Positions 11,661 through 22,449 of a DNA stretch of 64,000 bases are shown one piece after another. The notes beneath the pieces were generated by a model. That model had not been told where the DNA came from and did not search any database. It worked only from the letters and a program-made list of their open reading frames with translations. Where the stretch lies: contig ML660774.1 of assembly GCA_007570785.1 (NCBI GenBank), forward strand, positions 10,548,185 through 10,612,184, written 5' to 3'. Positions within the stretch are counted from its first letter, which is position 1. Each line of letters starts with the position of its first letter. This stretch comes from Antilocapra americana (Eukaryota; Chordata; Mammalia; Artiodactyla; Antilocapridae). Made by a program: the position numbers and the translations under genes.

Positions 11661-11939
11661 GAAAACAAGTAAAGATCCCTGTGCAAAGACTGACAAAATT
11701 CTCTCTTAAGGCCACTTGGTTTCTCAGATTCTCAAAGGGAAGAAATAATGGATATTATTTAATAACAATTTCTAGGCTTAGGGCTGTGCGTTTGTGAAGA
11801 ACCCCAATTCATATTTCCATGGACCAAAAGGGCCCCTTTCCCACCAACATGTGAAGCAGTGGGAGGTGAGACCTCACCTTGAACACCAAGTATGTTCTGT
11901 GATGGAGCATAAAAAAGGCCCTTGACATCTTTTTGCCCA
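11661..11939. other. Non-coding, nothing recognised
   Basis: Unique sequence with no gene or repeat seen. Confidence 0.45.
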
Positions 11940-12400
11940 GAAGGCTGCACATGCTGACGGAAGGTCTCTCCTTTACCGAGGCACGCTCAAGCTCTCGAGT
12001 CCCTCGCTGCAGGACCTGCTCTTCCTATTCTGCTGAGGCCAAAATGTGTCAAATGGACAGATGGCTCTGCCAGAGACAGTCAGATTTGTCCAACCAAGAA
12101 AATTAAAGCCAGGCCCTGTCATAAAAACACAGCTTATGGGTCTGCCGGATGCACCAGCGAAACCGGCCTCGTTCACAGCTGCGCTCCCTCCTGGCATTTC
12201 AACGTTGGCCAAATGTTGATTCAAAGCATAACTGACTCAGAAATCTCTCAAGCAACCTCTACTTCAGCCGACACAGCCGACTGCTTTTGGCTAAGTGGTG
12301 TTTGTCAACCCCCAGTCTGAATTGCTGATCATAAAACATGAGATAATGAACCACAATTAGCTCCAGAAGAGAAGTTCCAGTCGTCTGATTTTGTCTTTTC
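11940..12400. other. Unique CpG-retaining block, possible regulatory DNA
   Basis: I count about 13 CpG dinucleotides between 11950 and 12300, far denser than in the surrounding AT-rich DNA, and no repeat family is recognisable. That is compatible with a conserved or hypomethylated non-coding element, but this is inference only. Antisense frames of 63-83 codons exist with no domain. It ends at a T-tract (12404-12425). Confidence 0.35.
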
Positions 12401-12403
12401 CTG

Positions 12404-12425
12404 TTTTTTTTTTTTTTCTTTTTTT
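12404..12425. repeat. Poly-T tract
   Basis: A run of T interrupted by a single C (12404-12425). It could be the antisense tail of a lost retrocopy, but the adjoining sequence is not one I recognise. Confidence 0.8.
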
Positions 12426-14411
12426 GTCCCTCGGGAAAAATAGGAATTCTTTACTTCATCTTTCATCATGTTTTAGTATTTTCGTAGGGGAGAGGGTCTA
12501 TAGTTTGTAAACTAGTTTGGTTTTCAGGTAGAATTAGAATTCTAGTATTATCGTTAATAGTGTGATTCCTCAAATTAATTTATGATGACTAAGAATTCCC
12601 CACTGAAGAAAATAAAGATCAGATACATAAGAACAGAGCCATGTATTCAGGGGAGCTATGCTGTCTGGAGCACTTCCTTCTTAGGTGTTTCTGGTTTGCC
12701 TTTGCCTTGGGGTATCTAATGTCTGTCTGACATCCTCCGAAGGCTTATGGGTGAGCTCTGGATGGATTCTAAGTTTTCTGCATAAATCTTGGAATTCTTC
12801 ATTTCCTCTGCATAGATATTCCAAAGCACAGATGGCTTGGAAATTACTGTATCACAAAGTAAGATAAAATATAAATGATCTTTCTTATTCAATTACTAGT
12901 TATCATTTGATGCCAGCAGATTTGAAAGTAGCAAAATGGTTGCATCTACCTTGGGTCTTAACTCAGTTTCCAGACAAATCATGTATTGCCCAAGAAGTGA
13001 AACCTACATTGATACTCCTGTATGTGAGACAAGGTTTTCTAGAAAGAAAAAAAATGACCAGTTTTTTAAGTATCATTTTAACTACTTCTACCTGTGTTTA
13101 CATTTTGCTTCAGACCAAAAGGTTAATTTTGATTCAGTCTTCCAGATCATTGAAAAATTGCATTCATAATTATTGTTTTATTCTTCCTCTTTTATATATA
13201 TAAATCCTAACCCCTAGTTTCAATGAGGCTTGGTTATTTATTAAGTTATCAACTGCTAGTATGGAAAATAATCGGCCCTTACAATCTGAAACTATGAATG
13301 TACTATAATTTGCTAGAATTTAGTATGAACACAAGTATATACCTGTCAAATTAAACAGCGATTAAATTACTGTAGGGTTGGAACAGGAAATAAAAAACAT
13401 TCTTCAAGTATCTCTCAGGGTTCATTCTTCCAAGAATAATTCCCTTTAATTAATTGGTTAGGTGTTTACTTAAGTCATTTCTTTAAATCTCAAGGCAGAA
13501 GCAACCATCTATGTTTTATCTGTTTTCCCAAATGCAAGTCGATTTGAACTGAAAATTTAAAGGTGAAATAAAGCTGTCAAACCTATTTTATGATAATTTG
13601 CCTTTAACATAAATTAAATGAGTACTACAGAACTTTGTGGTTCAGCAGTTACTGAGAATTGTATTACTCATGTATTTGCTGATTTTCCTTTTGTGTCTAA
13701 TCTTTAAGTAACTTACTCTATATCCTTTTTGTCTTTTTTTTCAGCCTGTTGAAATAAAACTAAAAATCTGTTTTGAAAACTTACTTGCTGTGAATTTAAA
13801 GCTACCCAGCTATTTAAACAGTGTCTCTTTTCTCTACACTTTTCCTTTCAATTTTCTCAAGGCATCTAGGTAATTACTCATTTGACCTTGAAGTTTTGAC
13901 AACTTTTATTTGTTATGAGCCCATGAATTCAAGATCCAGAAAATTGGTCATTACCCTTACATTACATTCAAGCACATTATAGAAACAGAAGTGGTGGTAA
14001 ATATAATACACCAAAAGTTATGGGCTTTCTACTGAAGGGGCCCAGACAGCATCAGGTAAAGCACAGGAAGGGAAAAGAACCTTGAAGTGGGCATAGATGA
14101 AAAGAAAATATGTGAATGTAAGTTCTGATCTATGGAAGGGGAAGGAACTAGCAAGGACATAACCTGATTTTATAGCCTGAGCATTTAAGGTATGGAAGAC
14201 AAAGCCGAACTGTGATTTATAGCTACCACAAAGCATACCTTTGCTGCTAATATCTGGCATCTTAACTGCGTTACTTGGAAAACATTTTCTGTACTTCAGA
14301 TTTGTGCTATTTCCATGTTATTGACAATTGAGTAGATTGTCTATTAACCTAGTAAGAAAATGTTCTGGCCTAATTTTTTTTAGTGAGCTGTTAAAGAAGT
14401 AACAAAGTGTT
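12426..14411. other. AT-rich unique non-coding stretch
   Basis: About 2 kb with no repeat, gene or RNA that I recognise. Frames of 60-98 codons (12685, 12907, 12936, and 14018 on the minus strand) lack domains and overlap each other, as expected by chance. Confidence 0.5.
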
Positions 14412-14478
14412 TTTAGTTCTCTGGTTTAACAGAGAACTAAATTTACTCTGTTAATTGTTTAACAGAGTAAACAATTAA
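14412..14478. repeat. Cluster of overlapping perfect hairpins
   Basis: Three perfect inverted repeats in 67 bases: a 12-bp stem (14412-14423 with 14430-14441, 6-nt loop), a 13-bp stem (14442-14454 with 14459-14471, 4-nt loop), and a 10-bp stem (14451-14460 with 14469-14478, 8-nt loop). The second and third cannot form together. The motif 'tttaacagag' occurs twice. No gene lies beside it, so it is not a terminator. Possible origin is template switching during replication. Confidence 0.9.
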
Positions 14479-14497
14479 AATATTCATGCCAGAAGTT

Positions 14498-14670
14498 GCT
14501 GTATAACACAGGGAGTTCTGTGACAACCTAGAAGGGTGGGATGGTTGGAGGGAAGTTCAAGAGGGAGGGGACATATGCTTATGGTTGATTCATATTGTTG
14601 TAGGGCAGAAACCAACACAGCATTGTAAAACAATTATCCTCCAATTAAAAATAAATTTTAAAAAATTCAC
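14498..14670 (+). repeat. Ruminant L1 3' UTR end, sense
   Basis: 'tgctgtataacacagggagt', 'tgacaacctagaagggtggg', 'ggaggggacatatgcttatgg' and 'caattatcctccaattaaaa' are successive phrases of the artiodactyl L1 3' UTR, ending in an A-rich tail near 14660. It is strongly 5'-truncated. Confidence 0.85.
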
Positions 14671-14697
14671 CTTAGAAAGTATGGAAACCAATAGAAT

Positions 14698-14816
14698 TCA
14701 CCAACTCAACAGACATGAGTTTAAGCAAGCTCCAGGAAGTAGTGAAGGACAGGGAATCCTGACAAGCAGTCCAAGAGGTAACAAAAAGTTGAACACGACT
14801 TAGCAACTGAACAATA
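14698..14816 (+). mobile_element. BovB LINE 3' end fragment, sense
   Basis: Matches the last ~120 bases of BovB: 'gacatgagtttaagcaagct', 'gaaggacagggaatcctgac', 'agttgaacacgacttagcaa', 'ctgaacaataaaa'. It follows the L1 tail directly. The 72-codon frame across it is not a gene. Confidence 0.85.
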
Positions 14817-14897
14817 AAAGCCCAAAAAAGCTTTTCAAGTGTCATTTTATTTTGTCATTGTCAATGTTAGTTTCCTCTCTGAAGGCACAATCCAATG

Positions 14898-15132
14898 GTC
14901 CACACTCTGGAGTCGGACCACCTGATTCCAAAGCTTAACTGGATGTTTACTAACTGGATGCCCTTGAAGAAATTACTTAACATGTCTGAGCCTGTGTGTC
15001 CTCATGGATAAAGTGATTTAATAAATATAATACCTTCTTAAAGTTTTTGTTTTAAATATGTTAATACACATAGAGACTTTAAAACAGAGCCTGGCATATA
15101 GTAAACACTCAATAAGTGTAGCTACTGTTATT
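14898..15132 (+). repeat. MIR SINE, sense
   Basis: Degraded MIR in its usual order: 'ctctggagtcggaccacctg', 'acttaacatgtctgagcctg', 'gtcctcatggataaagtg', 'cagagcctggcatatagtaa', 'acactcaataagtgtagcta'. It is a nearly complete copy. Confidence 0.78.
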
Positions 15133-15594
15133 CAGTTCAATAAACCAAGTACCTAAAATGAAAAAGGCACTAAGAGTTTTAGGCAGTAAAGAGAATCAAT
15201 AATACAAAATCCTAACCCACACAAAATTTTCAGCATTCCTAGAAAACCCATGTGAGGGCTTAACTTATAAGCACTTACAGAGCTAAAGAAGAGTTTCTAA
15301 GTCTTATGAGGCTCAAGATACCAATTAATTTATTTTGACCAAACTGAAAGAGAAGAAGACAGATACAAGACACTAAATGTAATTCCAGGGGCCATTTCAT
15401 TAATAATGACAGGCAAGAGCCTAACTGCTCCTGGGCTGTGGACTCTGCCACACTAGAATATAGAAGGGAGCCTTCTGCATTCTCTCCACAAGCCTGTCAA
15501 CAGGACCTGTATGAGCCCACAGAGATGCTATCAGCCTGCTGCACCAAAGCATAGAACAAGAAAAAGAAAAACAAATAGGTCCTGCCTGCAAAGT
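15133..15594. other. Non-coding, nothing recognised
   Basis: Unique sequence. A 65-codon antisense frame at 15421-15618 has no domain and runs into L1. Confidence 0.5.
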
Positions 15595-15772
15595 GTGGTT
15601 TAGCTGGTAAGAATCCAAAGTAGTGCAGTCACTTTGGAAGAGTTTGGTGCTTCCTTAAAAAAAAAAAAAAAAGAAAAACAGCTGAGTGTACTCTTACCAT
15701 ACATTTCATCAATCACACTCAACAATAAAGTCATCATTTTTAAAAAATGAAAAAAGATGAATGATTAAATAT

Positions 15773-15831
15773 CAAGTGTTTTTACACTTGATCTTAGCCA
15801 AAAGGCCGAGAAGCAATAACAAGTGTTTTTA
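15773..15831. repeat. 12-bp target-site duplication around the U2 fragment
   Basis: CAAGTGTTTTTA occurs at 15773-15784 and again, unchanged, at 15820-15831. The two copies bracket the U2-like sequence and mark it as a retrotransposed insertion into an older L1. Confidence 0.9.
15785..15817 (-). pseudogene. U2 snRNA 5' fragment, retropseudogene
   Basis: Read on the minus strand, these 33 bases equal nucleotides 1-33 of U2 spliceosomal snRNA ('cttctcggccttttggctaa' core) with one difference near the 5' end, where U2 has 'atcgc' and this copy has 'attgc' (a CpG change). It stops at U2 position 33 and has no A-tail. It cannot function, because the branch-point recognition sequence and everything 3' of it are missing. 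Confidence 0.9.
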
Positions 15832-16196
15832 TATATACAATGGAATATTTTTCAGTCTTAAAAAAAAAAAAAAGGAAATCCTGCCACCTACAACAACATG
15901 AATGAACCTGGAAAACACTGTGCTAAGGGAAATAGTGAAATAAACCAGAAAGAGAAAGATAAACATTGGACGATCTCACTTATATGTCTAATCTAAAAAA
16001 GTCAAGCTCATAGAACCAGAGAGTAAGTATAACAGTGGTTGCCAGGAATGGGGGTAGAGGAGGGGTGGTAGTAGAGAGAAGTTGGTTAAAAATTATAATT
16101 AGTTATAAGCTTAATAAATTCTGGGAATCTAATATACCATGCAGTAACTATAGTTAATGATATTGTTAATTCAATATATGTTAATAATAAAGTTAA

Positions 16197-16225
16197 TTCA
16201 AGTATACTTGAAGTATACTTCAAGT
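16197..16225. repeat. Two overlapping perfect palindromes
   Basis: A 16-bp palindrome (16197-16212) overlaps a 20-bp palindrome (16206-16225). Both are built on a direct repeat of 'aagtatactt' (16200-16209 and 16211-16220). They sit in the 3' UTR of the old L1. There is no adjacent gene. Confidence 0.9.
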
Positions 16226-16400
16226 TTGCTAAGAGAAAATCTGAAGTGCTCTTACCATGCATAGAAATGTGAGTATGTGAAGTGATGGATATGTTTATTA
16301 ACATAACGTAATTATTTCATACTGTACATGCATATTAAAGTATCACATTGTACACTTTAAATATATTTAGTTTTTATTTGTCAGTTGTACATCATTAAGA

Positions 16401-18553
16401 TGGGTTGGGGAAGAAAAGGGAATTTTACCATCTCAGCTCTGCCCATTACAGAACCATGGCTAATGAATGCTGAGCTGTAATCAACCTCCCTAGGCTGAGC
16501 AGTCCATCTCCCAAGAAGGGGAGCAAGTAAGGAGACTCTGGTTCTCAAGAGGGTCAGACTGGACCATTGAGGGAAAGAAAGGATTTAAATAAAGAGAGTG
16601 CTTTGGGTTCATACACTCACAGGGAAGCCACACTGTCCTGAGAGTCACAGTGTTAAACAGTGAAGAATCGTCAACCTCAAGGGGCCTCCAATGGAAAACA
16701 GTAGAAAGGCTACAGGAACAACTTCTCAACACTTCCACTATGGGCTAAAGGTAATGGCAGCAAGTCCATTCTCTGGGAAGTAGGAGAGAAGAAGAGAAAC
16801 ATCCTCCATGCCATCTCTAACGCACACACACACCAAAACTGGCTTGCAGCTGGCATCACAGAGCTCTCCCGAGGAAAATGTCAACTACCTAAAGCACCAG
16901 TTGTTTTTATAAATGTTGATATGGAAGAAACAGAGGATATAGCATGGAAGAGGAATAAAAACAGAACACGGTTTAGAAAGGGTAGATGAGGAATAATGTG
17001 TACGTAGGTGCCAGAGCTGGAGAAGCCCAGGGCTCCTGGTCAGAATCCTTGGGCGGCTGGGGTAGGTGGGGTTAACCACGTGTGGTTGAAACCCAGGCTG
17101 TAAGTAAGGGAGAGCCACTGATCTCTTTGGCTTGGAGAAAGTACATGCTCAGAAAGACAACAGATAAAATGGATTCAACAGGTGACAGCACAGTTTAGAA
17201 GGTTACCCTGGCTGTCTCAGCAGAAGGTATCACAGCCCTTCTTCCTTGTCTACCAGTCCATATCTCTTGCATTCTGCAAGACTCAGAGCAATACAATTCT
17301 TCAGAGTCTTTAGCATATAAGTACATAATATGCCCTTACGTACATTATGATTACTGTGACCATATTACTCTGAAATTAATCTCAACCTGAATCATAGAGC
17401 TGAATCAAACCTTGGCAGCTATTTGGGCCAACCCTCTCATTTCTCATTGGATGGATTTGAAGAGAAAAAGTTGAAGGCATTTTTAACAAGGTCATACAAA
17501 AGCTAATAACTTCATATGTAATTACTTCTCTAAATTAGTTAAATTCCTTGAAGATACATCTATGCCTCGGGGTTCTAATATGTGGTAATTCAATCTTTTT
17601 AAATACCACTTAATCCTGTCCTTGAAAAGTGATCGATCTTTGTGGGAATAATGTGTTGCCCATACTGAATGTTGGTGAACAGCATCTAGTTTTTTAAAAC
17701 AGGACTCCAGTTCATTCTCAAAACCGATCCCTACAGAAAGTTCTAAATTCTGTGAAAATGTTTATAGACACTTCCTAAAAAGGCTAACTAGACTTTCATA
17801 GTTACATAACAAAAAAAGTCAATCTGACTTTTTCCAATCACAAGAATTTGGGACATCAAGAGAATATTTCCCACAAATATAGAAAAAATAAATCTGTGAA
17901 CAGCAACCATGGAGCTAGGATATTAAATCTAAGATATTTGGTTCTATTTGCAATACTTGTATTAGTGGTAAACTACCATTTCTACCCTGGGTGTAAGATT
18001 TCAGCCCTTCTTTCTTTCTGGGAACTTTGTATTACTAGTACTGAACTTTAAGAGGTCAGTTCTTAGAATAAAAATATAGCAATGAAACCTTGATCCAATT
18101 TTACAGAGCTTCTGAGAGATCTGCATACCTACAAGTAACCAACATTGCAGCTTCTTCTAATTGCCAGATTATACCTTCTGCTGAATAACCATGCCTCTTC
18201 AAGAACAATCACTATAAGCGATAACAGTCACCTTAGATGGTGACTTTTAGACAAAGCTTAAATAGAAAGTTTCATTAATTGACTACACAATGTGCTTTAA
18301 ATATGTGTCTTGGTTTTATTCTACTTCCAAAGTGACTTCTAATCAGGCTTTAGTAAATGCCTCTAAAACATTCACTGTTTGATGCCTGAATGCATTTAAC
18401 TGGCTGTCACCATGGGTTAGCAGACAGAGACAAAATATTTAGATGCTTTTCCCTAACCTATAGAAGAAAACCTCTCTTGCTCCTCCAATGTTTATAAATT
18501 GTACATTTTGGTTTGAAGATACCTTAGAATAACAATATCATTATTTTTTTCTG
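16401..18553. other. Non-coding stretch, one possible ancient repeat
   Basis: No gene seen. About 17385-17515 has the look of a very old MIR-like fragment ('atagagctgaatcaaacc', 'ccaaccctctcatttctc', 'aaggtcatacaaaagcta'). Antisense frames of 77-82 codons (16490, 16885) and a 67-codon sense frame (17848) carry no domain. Confidence 0.45.
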
Positions 18554-18566
18554 TTTATCCTGATTT

Positions 18567-18777
18567 GGGCTTCCCAAGTGGCGCAGTGGTAAAGAATCCG
18601 CCTGCCAGAGCAGGAGGCACAAGACATGCGGGTGCGACCACTGGGTCGAGAAGATACCCTAGAGGAGATGGCAACCCACTCCAGTATGCTTGCAGGGAAA
18701 ATCCCATGGACAGAGGAGCCTGGCGGGCTGCAGTCCATGGGGTTGCAAAGAGTCGGACACGACTGAGCTCGCATGCT
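18567..18777 (+). mobile_element. Bov-tA SINE, sense, with 13-bp target duplication
   Basis: Full-length unit starting 'gggcttcccaagtggcgcag' and ending 'cgactgagctcgcatgc'. TTTATCCTGATTT stands on both sides (18554-18566 and 18778-18790) without a mismatch, so the insertion boundaries are exact. The overlapping 60-77 codon frames on both strands are SINE translations. Confidence 0.96.
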
Positions 18778-18790
18778 TTTATCCTGATTT

Positions 18791-19067
18791 AACTATTCAG
18801 AGGCAATATTTTGTATATTCCATAACCTTGCCTCAATTCTAAGGATAGAGACAATAATTCCTCACTTCTAGAGGTCTTACAAGAATGATGAAAACTTCCA
18901 CCCAACTCCCAACTGAGAAAAAATGGAGGAGGAACATCGCTCCTCTTTCTCAAACTTACTACCTTCCCCAAGGAAACAGGAATGACTAATTACTAGGGCC
19001 CTAGAAAAGAAACTCTGGGTTTTCTTTTTTTTCCTCAAATTACCTTGCTCAAAGGAGGAACTCTCAC
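18791..19067. other. Non-coding, nothing recognised
   Basis: Unique sequence with a short T-run near 19022-19032. No gene seen. Confidence 0.5.
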
Positions 19068-19345
19068 TAATTGAAGAAAAACATGCTTGCTAAAACATAG
19101 TAACTTTTAATTGTTACACTATCTGCCCTTTCTCAGAAGCAAGATTGAAGAGCTGAGTGACTGTGGAAATCCAAACACAACTCAACACAAAGCTGACACA
19201 GGCTCATACGACTTTGCCTCTGCTCAGACAGCAGAAACAACTTAAATTCACAGGGACAAAAGTGAACTCTCATTCACACCATCTTTCCAACAAGTCCCTT
19301 CCTTCATGTTCCCCAGCTCAGGAAATAGCACCACAAACTTCCAAG
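19068..19345. repeat. Dispersed direct repeat, copy A (unidentified)
   Basis: About 278 bp repeated in the same orientation at 22450-22721. In the first 80 bases I count four mismatches; later parts differ by more substitutions and several indels. It starts 'taattgaagaaaaacatg' and ends near 'cttccaag'. It is not a SINE or LINE I recognise, and the ends are not the usual TG...CA of an LTR. A 65-codon frame (19157-19354) lies in it, but copy B does not keep that frame on the same strand. Confidence 0.85.
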
Positions 19346-19778
19346 CAATGGTAGACTTCTCTGTAGGCATGGACTCCAGACCACATACATCTTAAATGTA
19401 GCTACTAGTCCAGATTAGTCAGCATATACAGATGTTTTGATCTCCATCTGTATAATTTCTCCTTCCTTATTATTTTCCTTCTCCTTCACATTTTAAAAGA
19501 TTTAGAATTTAGAAATAGAAGAATTATAATTCAGTGAATTAAATAACAACTTTCAGGGAAAAATGAGTTACCAGATTAAAGACCTACTTTAACTGTAAGA
19601 CATTCCAATCTAAAAATGTTAAAATGTAGGTGCAAAAGGAGCCTGGAAAATACATTAGATTGGAAACTAACTACCAGTTATATATGTTTCCTTATCTATG
19701 AGTGAAAGAAATATGTAATTAGTAATCAATATTCATTGTCTTAGGGAAGATTGTATTTGAATTTTTTTACAAGATATT
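19346..19778. other. Non-coding, nothing recognised
   Basis: AT-rich sequence between direct-repeat copy A and a SINE. If copies A and B were LTRs, retroviral internal sequence would begin here, but I see no primer-binding site or gag-like frame. Confidence 0.45.
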
Positions 19779-19994
19779 GGCTTTCCAGGTGTCTCAGTGG
19801 TAAAGAATCTGCCTGCCAATGCAGGAGCCGCAGGAGATATGGGTTCAATCCTTGGGTCGGGAATATCTCCTAAAGGAGGAAATAGCAAATACTCTCCAGT
19901 ACTCTTGCCTGGAAAATTCCATAGATAGAAGAGTTTTGTGGGCTACAGACCATGGGGTCACAGAGTCAGACACAACTAATGACTAAGCACAGCA
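19779..19994 (+). mobile_element. Bov-tA SINE, sense
   Basis: Complete unit from 'ggctttccaggtgtctcag' through 'gggttcaatccttgggtcgg' (B-box region) to 'gacacaactaatgactaagc'. It is moderately diverged. It lies about 20 bp before a BovB fragment. Confidence 0.92.
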
Positions 19995-20012
19995 TCATAA
20001 AAAAGTAAAGAA

Positions 20013-20412
20013 ATGGACCATAAAGAAAGCTGAGTGCTGAAGAATTGATGTTTTGAACTGTGGTGTTGGAGAAGACTCTTGAGAGTCCCTTGGACAGCAA
20101 GAAGATCAAACCAGTCAATCCTAAAGGAGATCAGTCCTGAATATTCATTGGAAGGACTGATGCTGAAGGTGAAGCTCCAATACTTTGGCCACCTGATGAG
20201 AAGAACTGACTCATTGGAAAAGACCGTGATGCTGGGAAAGGGTGAAGGCAGGAGGAGAAGGGGACAACAGGATGAGATGGTTGGGTGGAATCACCGACTT
20301 GATGTACATGAGTTTGAGCAAGCTCTGGGAGGTGGTGATGGACAGGGAAGCCTGGCATGCCATAGTCCATGGGGTCACAAAGAGTCAGGCACGACTGAGC
20401 AACTGAACTGAA
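20013..20412 (+). mobile_element. BovB LINE 3' end, 5'-truncated, sense
   Basis: About 400 bp of the BovB 3' end: 'aaagaaagctgagtgctgaa', 'ggagaagactcttgagagtc', 'atattcattggaaggactga', 'ttggccacctgatgagaaga', and the end 'gagcaactgaactgaa'. The 110-codon frame at 20079-20411 is the decayed C-terminal tail of the BovB polyprotein (it includes YFGHLMRRTDSLEKT) and is not a gene. Confidence 0.93.
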
Positions 20413-22449
20413 GCATAGCACAATATCTTACTGTAATAATAGAACCTTCTACTACTGAAGTCACCTGGTTTCCAGAATTATCTTTCTCCTAGCAGCATCA
20501 GACATGACTAAAACTTTGACCACCATCACATCCTTCCTTCTTTGCTAACACAACTGGGCCCACCAAGCTTAGATAAAGGCTTTCTGTCTGTCATAGTCTT
20601 CACTGTCGTCTCAGTCTACTGGGAACAAAGCATCTTATGGCAGAGACGGAGTTCACCATAAAAAGCAGGTGATGAAGCACAAGCTGTCCTTGGATTATGG
20701 AGCAAAGTTAATACCGGGTCAGGACCAAGCCCTGAAATCATAAAAGACTAGGAGATGTGACCACTATGAGAGAAACAGCCTCAATCATTCACAGTCAAGA
20801 ATTTTTCAATTTTCAGCCACATGCTAAGAGTGACTGCAAGCCTTTGTATTAATATGATTGCTAGATGGGAATAAAAGGCTGTCCAGGAGTTAAGCTTACA
20901 AATTTATCTTGCAAGAAGAGTTGTAACAGTCTAGGAGGCTCTAGTGTTATATAAGGATGCATATTGTGAAAGAACCTATTTATTTAAAACATAAATTTGT
21001 ATCCCTCTAAAAGGAACTTAAGATATCTAATGATTATAATTAGCTTCAGGAACAAACAGAATGAAATATAAAATTGTTAATGACCCCATAATAAATATAT
21101 TCTGTTCAATCTCAGGAAAACCTATAACATGCCAAGAGTAGAACTCAAAAATATATTTTCTGTACAGACAATGAGTCAAGCTTGTTTCTTTTCCTTGAGT
21201 AGATTATGTGTGCAATAAAAAATAAAGAGTAATGCTGTCCTGAATTAGCCTGTAGTTTGTGTCACTATCTTTATGTTACACGACCTCTTTACTCTAAACT
21301 TGAAGAAAGATTCATCTGTCTTTTGCAAATGATTAAAAAAATAGACTGAGCTTGAGCTGTGGTGCTGGTTGGCCCACATCTTAGAGGTGTAAGTACCAGA
21401 GTACAGTTTTCCGTCATGAGGGAATCAGAGCAATGAGCAATGAGCAACCAGAGGCCACTATATCCATTTAGCCTCTACTCATTTATTCAAAAATCGAATG
21501 CCTGCTATGTGCTATGCACTGCTACTGGGGTCAAGGATACAGTAGTAAAGAAAAAGGAAGCTTGGTTTTCTGATGCATTTTGGCTTCAAGATCTCGATTT
21601 GGGTTTCAAGAACCTGATAGTTAAGGTTCTTAAAAAATATGACAACATTAGGGCATATAGATAATAAAGAAGAAAAAAATAGTTTGAAAATGAGAAGCAG
21701 GCAGAATGTCTTCTCTCATGCTTTCTTTAGAAACACACACATACACAAACGTAAGAAAAGAGAAAGTTCAGAGAAAAAAAAAGAAAGAAATAGCAGCATT
21801 TTCAGGGAAAAAAAAAAAAAGGGAGAGGTATTCTGTAGATACATTTTATACGAAATCAATAGTCTCAATCAAAACACTACCCATGAAGAGAATAGTTCAG
21901 GATCAGGCTGAACACTGAGAAATTTAGTATTTGAAACATATTCAGGATTAAGAATACTTGTTTTTAAAGAGCTGATAACTATTTTCTTTAATCAAAGGTT
22001 CTAGAACAATAAGCAATAATCTATCAGCAGCCAGGCGGTGAGTTGTTATTTATACATTAAAATGTTAAGTTAGCTGAAATCCAGGGAGTGTTTTAATTGC
22101 CATTCCTGCAGAGAAAAATGTCAAAGAGAAAATCTTCAAGATACTCGGAGGTTGTGCGGGCTATAATGCATGATTAGAACACAAGCTTGTCCGTCCGAGA
22201 CACCCTGTGCCCCAGAGTGAGTGTGGTGCCCTCGTGGATAGCTATGCCAAGCTTGCTGCTCACGGGCACTGCTTTCACCATCAGCTAAAGTAGATTTAAG
22301 AATTGCAAAGTAAGAAAATAGATGTGGGCAGCAAGTCCTCCGTTTTAAATCAAACAACAGTTATCATGCCGTTTTGTGAGGGCACAGATGGTAGTAGTTA
22401 ACAGATTTCTCCATAATCATTAAAATAAAGGCAAGGGGCCAGATTGCAG
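20413..22449. other. Unique non-coding stretch
   Basis: No gene seen. At 21466-21570 there is a possible ancient mammalian repeat ('tgcctgctatgtgctatgca', then 'gatacagtagtaaagaaaa'). 21755-21821 is A-rich. 22030-22400 is unique and keeps several CpGs (for example around 22142-22230) and may be conserved, but I cannot test that. Frames of 70-90 codons are without domains. Confidence 0.45.

Larger units (their letters stand above)
15595..16400 (+). repeat. Old L1 (L1M/MA-type) 3' part, sense
   Basis: Successive L1 phrases: 'tgcagtcactttggaagagt', 'acaatggaatatttttcagt', 'acaacatgaatgaacctgg', 'aaataaaccagaaagagaaa', 'acagtggttgccaggaatgg', then a 3' UTR ending 'cacattgtacacttta'. Two A-runs have grown inside it (15656-15671, 15861-15873). 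It hosts the U2 fragment at 15785-15817 and a palindrome cluster at 16197-16225. Confidence 0.82.

Noticed and set aside
14412..14478. Hairpin cluster as a transcription terminator or microRNA gene
   Set aside because: No gene precedes it, stems of 10-13 bp are too short for a typical pre-microRNA, and rho-independent terminators do not apply to a mammalian genome.
18567..18777. tRNA gene inside the Bov-tA units
   Set aside because: The tRNA-like A and B box regions are part of the SINE head; no copy folds into an intact tRNA with anticodon arm and acceptor stem.
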